Source of the DNA: Mortierella sp. BCC40632 | Taxonomy: Eukaryota; Mortierellomycota; Mortierellomycetes; Mortierellales; Mortierellaceae | Assembly (NCBI GenBank): GCA_011634665.1 | Contig: WAEK01000015.1 | Span: 165,001 to 229,000, forward strand | Reading direction: 5' to 3' | Length of the DNA: 64,000 bases | Translations under genes and position numbers: made by a program | Notes under the pieces: generated by a model | Databases searched by the model: none | Seen by the model: only the letters and a program-made list of their open reading frames with translations | Told to the model about the DNA's origin: nothing | Shown here: one piece after another, positions 60,372 to 64,000 of the stretch | Numbering within the stretch: position 1 is the first letter of the stretch | Layout: each line of letters opens with the position of its first letter

Positions 60372-62044
60372 AAAAAGAGGAGGAGGAGAGGTGAAGGGGG
60401 TTCAGACCTTCAACAGCGCAGGACACAGAGGTGAGCCCATGGAGAGGGACAGGATGATAACAGAGTTTCGCACAGCATAGAGGCATTATTCGTGAACCCA
60501 AAGAGTCGGACAAGGCCAACTAGGGATGGGAGGGAATTTGAGAGGATAGGAAGAATAGCAGAGGATGGGGAGAGGAACAGGGTCGAGGAAGGAGATGGGA
60601 AAGTCAAGGAAACAAGGGACAGGATACTAGGAGACTGATAAACAGGAAGCAGAAACAGGAGTGGAGGAAAAAAAAAAAGAGGACGGAAAGGCGGCAAATT
60701 GCAAAGCCGCGCTGAACCGAGTCCAGTGACATTGGCTCAAGAAAGGCTGCGCTGGCTGTCAGCAAAAACGTCAGGACTGATCACAAACAAAGGAAAGATC
60801 AATGGAAGCCATGGAAACAATCAAGGTTGCCCTGTGCCCGCCTTTGATATTGCGCTTGACTTTTTGTTATCCAACAAAAAAAAGTTCAAAAGTGGTGGGG
60901 CCCTCCCCCTATACTCTCGGGAAACGCGGAACAGATTCCCTTTTGTCATTGCTCATGAGCACTGTCGGCTCGACTCACAAAAAAAAAAAAAAAAAAACAA
61001 GAAAACAAGAAAACAAACCCTGCAAGGGACAAACAAATATTCCTTTGCTCGCTGCTCACCTGCTTTCGTTTTTTCTTTTTCTTTTTTTCTCTTCTCTTTC
61101 TCTCGACAGTACTGCCTGCAACAAACAACTACCTGGAACAACAAATTTCTCTGGTACCACACGGGCGAGTTCTTCAATGGCTTTCCAGTCACGTCGCTCT
61201 CGTTGGTGACAAAGTCTTACTATCTGTTGCAGTTCAGCTTTTGGCTGAGCCAGCTCTTTGTGATCTGTATCGAGGAGCCTCGCAAGGACTTTGTTGCAAT
61301 GATCTGGTAAGGATCCAACTCTCTTGTCTCCTTGTGTTATCAAGAGATCATCCTGACTATACTGAGGAGTGAGGACCGTCTGAAGATGTCTTTACTAACC
61401 CTGTCATTTTTGATCCCGCCATCACCCTGTCATGGATAGCCACCACATCGTCACCCTTCTCCTCATCATCTCTTCTCTGCTCCTCCACATCACGACATTC
61501 GGAATCGCTGTCTTTGTGTCAATGGATCTTGCAGATATCATCCTTTCGGTAAGTTGCTAATCTCTGGGGATCCTGTTTTTATGCTCCCCTCCCCCAGACT
61601 TGCTGCTAGCCCCTTTTCTAACCCTCTCACCCCTCTCATCTCCTTTTCAACATGTTATCTATCCATCTGAATGTTCGTCATTGAATGCTCGTGTAGTTTG
61701 GAAAGTGCCTAAAGTACATTGAGATGCCCGACAAGATCTGCGACCCCATCTTTGCCTGTTTCATGGGTATCTGGATCTACACTCGCCATTTCTTGTACGG
61801 AACCATTATCTATGCCTGGATTGCTCATGCAAGCACCTACTTTGCCACAACTACCTATGTTGTCATTGCAAGCTTGCTCTTGATGCTCCAGTCGCTCATG
61901 TACTTTTGGTTGTGGTCTATTCTGAGAATCGTCTACAAGATGTTTGCCAGCAAGGGAGGTGTTGTCGATGACAGGAGTGATGATGAGGAAGAGGCTGTGG
62001 AGGAATCGGTTTCTTCGACTCACAAGTCGCAGAGACGCCCATGA
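59303..62044 (+). CDS. LAG1: Ceramide synthase, LAG1/LAC1 type (TLC domain)
   Basis: It N-acylates sphingoid bases with fatty acyl-CoA to make (dihydro)ceramide in the ER membrane. Exons 59303-59486, 59639-59946, 61110-61306, 61440-61548 and 61697-62044 close in phase, giving 381 residues. A hydrophilic Ser-rich N-terminus is followed by several transmembrane segments. The Lag1 motif is complete across two exons: RKDFVAMIC then HHIVTLLLIISSLLLH, FGIAVFVSMDLADIILS and FGK. It includes the essential HH pair and the DxxD. The C-terminus is acidic (DDRSDDEEEAVEE), a pattern of CK2-type sites seen in yeast Lag1. Intron 2 (59947-61109, 1163 bp) is about ten times longer than the others and carries GT, GA and A microsatellites. 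Confidence 0.95.
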
Positions 62045-62422
62045 AATACCCCTCCACCCTCAGTACTTCCTACTCCCTTCTCCTTCCTCCCCCCCCCCCT
62101 CCTTTCCCCTCGGCTTCCTGGTCGCTTTCTCTTCACCTTCATCGTATCCTCTAATTTAGTACCCATTTAATGAACACAAAAAAGCGTCTACTGTATGCTA
62201 GTAGGAGATCGGGGTGCAGTATCTTTTTTTTTTTTGGGCGTCTAGTTCCTGATAGAGGCGCAGATGCTTGACATGGATGGGCTCATTCTGATTTCTATTC
62301 TCGCTGGCAGCTCTCCTTGTTTTTTTTTTTTTTGGTAGTAGGTGAATGATAGAGCAAAGCCCTCTTGCCTTGAACAGGTTGTCAAGGCAGAAAAAAGAGA
62401 GAGAGAAAGAGGGAGTCTGGCC
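62045..62422. other. Convergent 3' intergenic region
   Basis: This 378-base gap separates the ceramide synthase (+) and the Sec14-like gene (-), which converge. It includes C-rich and T-rich short runs and no gene. Confidence 0.7.
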
Positions 62423-63753
62423 TTATGCCTTGGAGTAATCAGGGGGAGGCACAGCAGGTTCAGATCCATTCTCCAATTTGCCCCTGGAAGCGGCCAAGAT
62501 AGCCACAGCAGTATTCCAATAGGATTCTTGATCATATACATAATCATTCGTTCCTCCAAACTCACGTTCCAACATATCCACAGGAATCCTTTCCAAAAGT
62601 GAACCCGAGTATTCGGATCCTGGTCCTTTGAGACTGTCTGAAGATGATTTTTTCATCGATGACGTCTTCTCATTGACTGTGGCGAGATCTAGTTCTGAGG
62701 TCGATGCTGAGGAAGGTGTCGAGGCATTAGATTGAAGCTTTTGTTTCTTCATGTCAACCAATGTGAGCTTGGCCTTGGTGACTGGATCGATAAAGGGTGA
62801 GATCAACTTGAAGAACGGGAAGAAAAACCATGGGGCTAATTGGGGGAGAGAAGAGGAGAGGGGGGGGGGAGAAGGCAAGTCCATAGATAAAAAAGGGAGT
62901 GAGCAACAGATATAAGTGCATTTGAGACACGAAATCAAAAGTACCTCCACAAAAAAAAAAAAGGACCACTACATAACAAGTATTTACCATGGAGAAAGTA
63001 GCAGTGACCGAGGCGCTCTGGATAATGGCTTCCAAGAACGTGAATGATTTCGCGTGCCATTGAGGCTCCAGGGCTAGTGCGCATGCTCGAGCCATTAAAG
63101 TCAATGACGATAGAGAGGGTCTGGACTCCCTCGGGCATCAGGGCAATGGCGACTTCGAGATGGAAGACAACGTGACGGATCTGATTTTGGGATGCGGCTG
63201 TGTTCTCATTGCGTGGCTTCATATAGAGCAATGGGCGCGACTCTGCATCGAATCCAGAGATATAGAGCTTTCCAGGCTTGGTCTAATTGGCAGTGGATTC
63301 CATTCCACAGGATAGGAGGGGAAAGGGAATACAAACTAATTAGCAAAAGTAGAAAAAAAAAAAAAAAAAAAAAAAGGTGGATGATAGCCATTCCCATCCC
63401 CCTCCCTACTCGAGCGAGTAGTAAACTTTTTGTGGTCCATGTGGTTGACACCAAGGGCGTTATCTTTTGACCGTTGAGTGTTTATCTGTGCACGAATCTA
63501 CTTCTTCGAGGGTCCTTGTTCCTGTTCACCAAAATAGAGCAATAGTCATACATGTGCATATTCTCACACATGCACGACGGAGTGATGGGATGATGGAATA
63601 ATGGACAGATCTCCTCCAGTCCACATGACAATTATGCAAGTAGCATTTCGTAACGATAGTGCTCATCAACACATTCGATCCATTTCCATTCACCATGAAT
63701 CGTGTGCGCTACAGGGGTAAGTGGTGGTGGAAGGGGGTAAGGAGGAAGAGGAG

Positions 63754-63786
<33 letters not shown>

Positions 63787-64000
63787 CAAATACCTCGGTC
63801 CAAAGAGCATCCTTATCAGGAATATCTGGCGCGAATTGGTCTCGCCATTGAATTGTATCCAAAAGTGCCTGCTTGGCGTCTTGCAGATTCCATTTTCTGC
63901 TCTTGAGGTACCGGATCAGACATGCTTCGTCTGCCCAGCGTCGTTGCAGATCCGTCTTGACTACGGGCGAGGAGTCAATGAATTCCCGAAGAGCATTGAC
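62423..64000 (-). CDS. CRAL-TRIO/Sec14-like lipid transfer protein (5' end outside window)
   Basis: Sec14-family proteins move phosphatidylinositol and other lipids between membranes and couple lipid supply to signalling. Exons 64000-63794 (partial), 63282-62988 and 62835-62423 close in phase. The first shows the CRAL-TRIO N-terminal helix: DEACLIRYLKSRKWNLQDA and DTIQWRDQF. The second gives GKLYISGFDAESRPLLYMKP, TLSIVIDFNG and HYPERLGHCYFLHG, the lipid-pocket core. The third has APWFFFPFFKLISPFID, a Ser/Thr-rich insert of about 50 residues (KQKLQSNASTPSS onward), then IPVDMLEREFGG near the C-terminus. The middle intron (63793-63283) is 511 bases and includes an A-run. A small frame in it (about 63700-63630) is not supported as an exon. 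Confidence 0.9.

Noticed and set aside
63632..63720. Possible extra exon in the Sec14-like gene (HTIHGEWKWIECVDEHYRYEM)
   Set aside because: The flanking exons already join in phase without it, and the frame ends in a stop with no suitable donor.

Overview
The window looks like a piece of a fungal nuclear genome, most probably an early-diverging (Mucoromycota, Mortierella-like) fungus. That placement is inference. It rests on short GT-AG introns, several with extra-long A/T or CT tracts, ribosomal protein genes split near the start codon, a crinkler-family gene, a Kre9/Knh1-like GPI cell-wall protein, a LAG1-type ceramide synthase, and pyrimidine-rich 5' flanks.

The left quarter (about 1-15,700) is accessory DNA. 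It opens with the 3' part of a hAT transposase gene (49-1599, +). Next is a roughly 7.15-kb element bounded by an imperfect inverted repeat (2009-2057 and 9112-9159, with a perfect 21-bp core). On the minus strand the element carries, in transcription order, an unrecognised ORF (8337-7340), a FEN1/XPG-type flap-nuclease-like gene (6588-5506) and a Fanzor gene (about 5442-2192). Fanzors are eukaryotic relatives of TnpB, RNA-guided nucleases. No DDE transposase is recognisable inside the inverted repeats. A crinkler gene (12366-9435, -) and a multi-exon gene of unknown function (13380-15617, +) follow. All of these except the hAT fragment are broken by single-base frame changes or in-frame TGA codons.

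The remaining 48 kb is core genome with intact multi-exon genes: monoacylglycerol lipase (15934-17306, -), ribosomal protein eS1 (18784-20631, -), a Kre9/Knh1-like GPI protein (22440-23093, +), mitochondrial uS19 (29758-30015, +), ribosomal proteins eL19 (31417-32674, -) and uS13 (34277-35368, -), an intron-bearing tRNA-Ser(GCT) (35959-36075, +), an RPA-interacting protein (36370-38049, +), a large F-box/WD40 protein (39960-45480, +), a PRL-type phosphatase with a CaaX box (47729-48850, -), a siderophore-transporter-like MFS protein (54161-56145, +), a LAG1-type ceramide synthase (59303-62044, +) and a CRAL-TRIO/Sec14 lipid-transfer protein running off the right edge (62423-64000, -). Exon joins were set by hand from GT/AG sites and codon phase. 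Phase closes for every intron I placed in these genes. The first, ATG-bearing exons of the three cytosolic ribosomal protein genes are not securely placed.

Between genes lie long spacers of up to 6.7 kb. They are full of poly-A/T runs (up to 45 nt), CT/AG and AC/GT microsatellites and a few hairpins, with no coding signal I could support.
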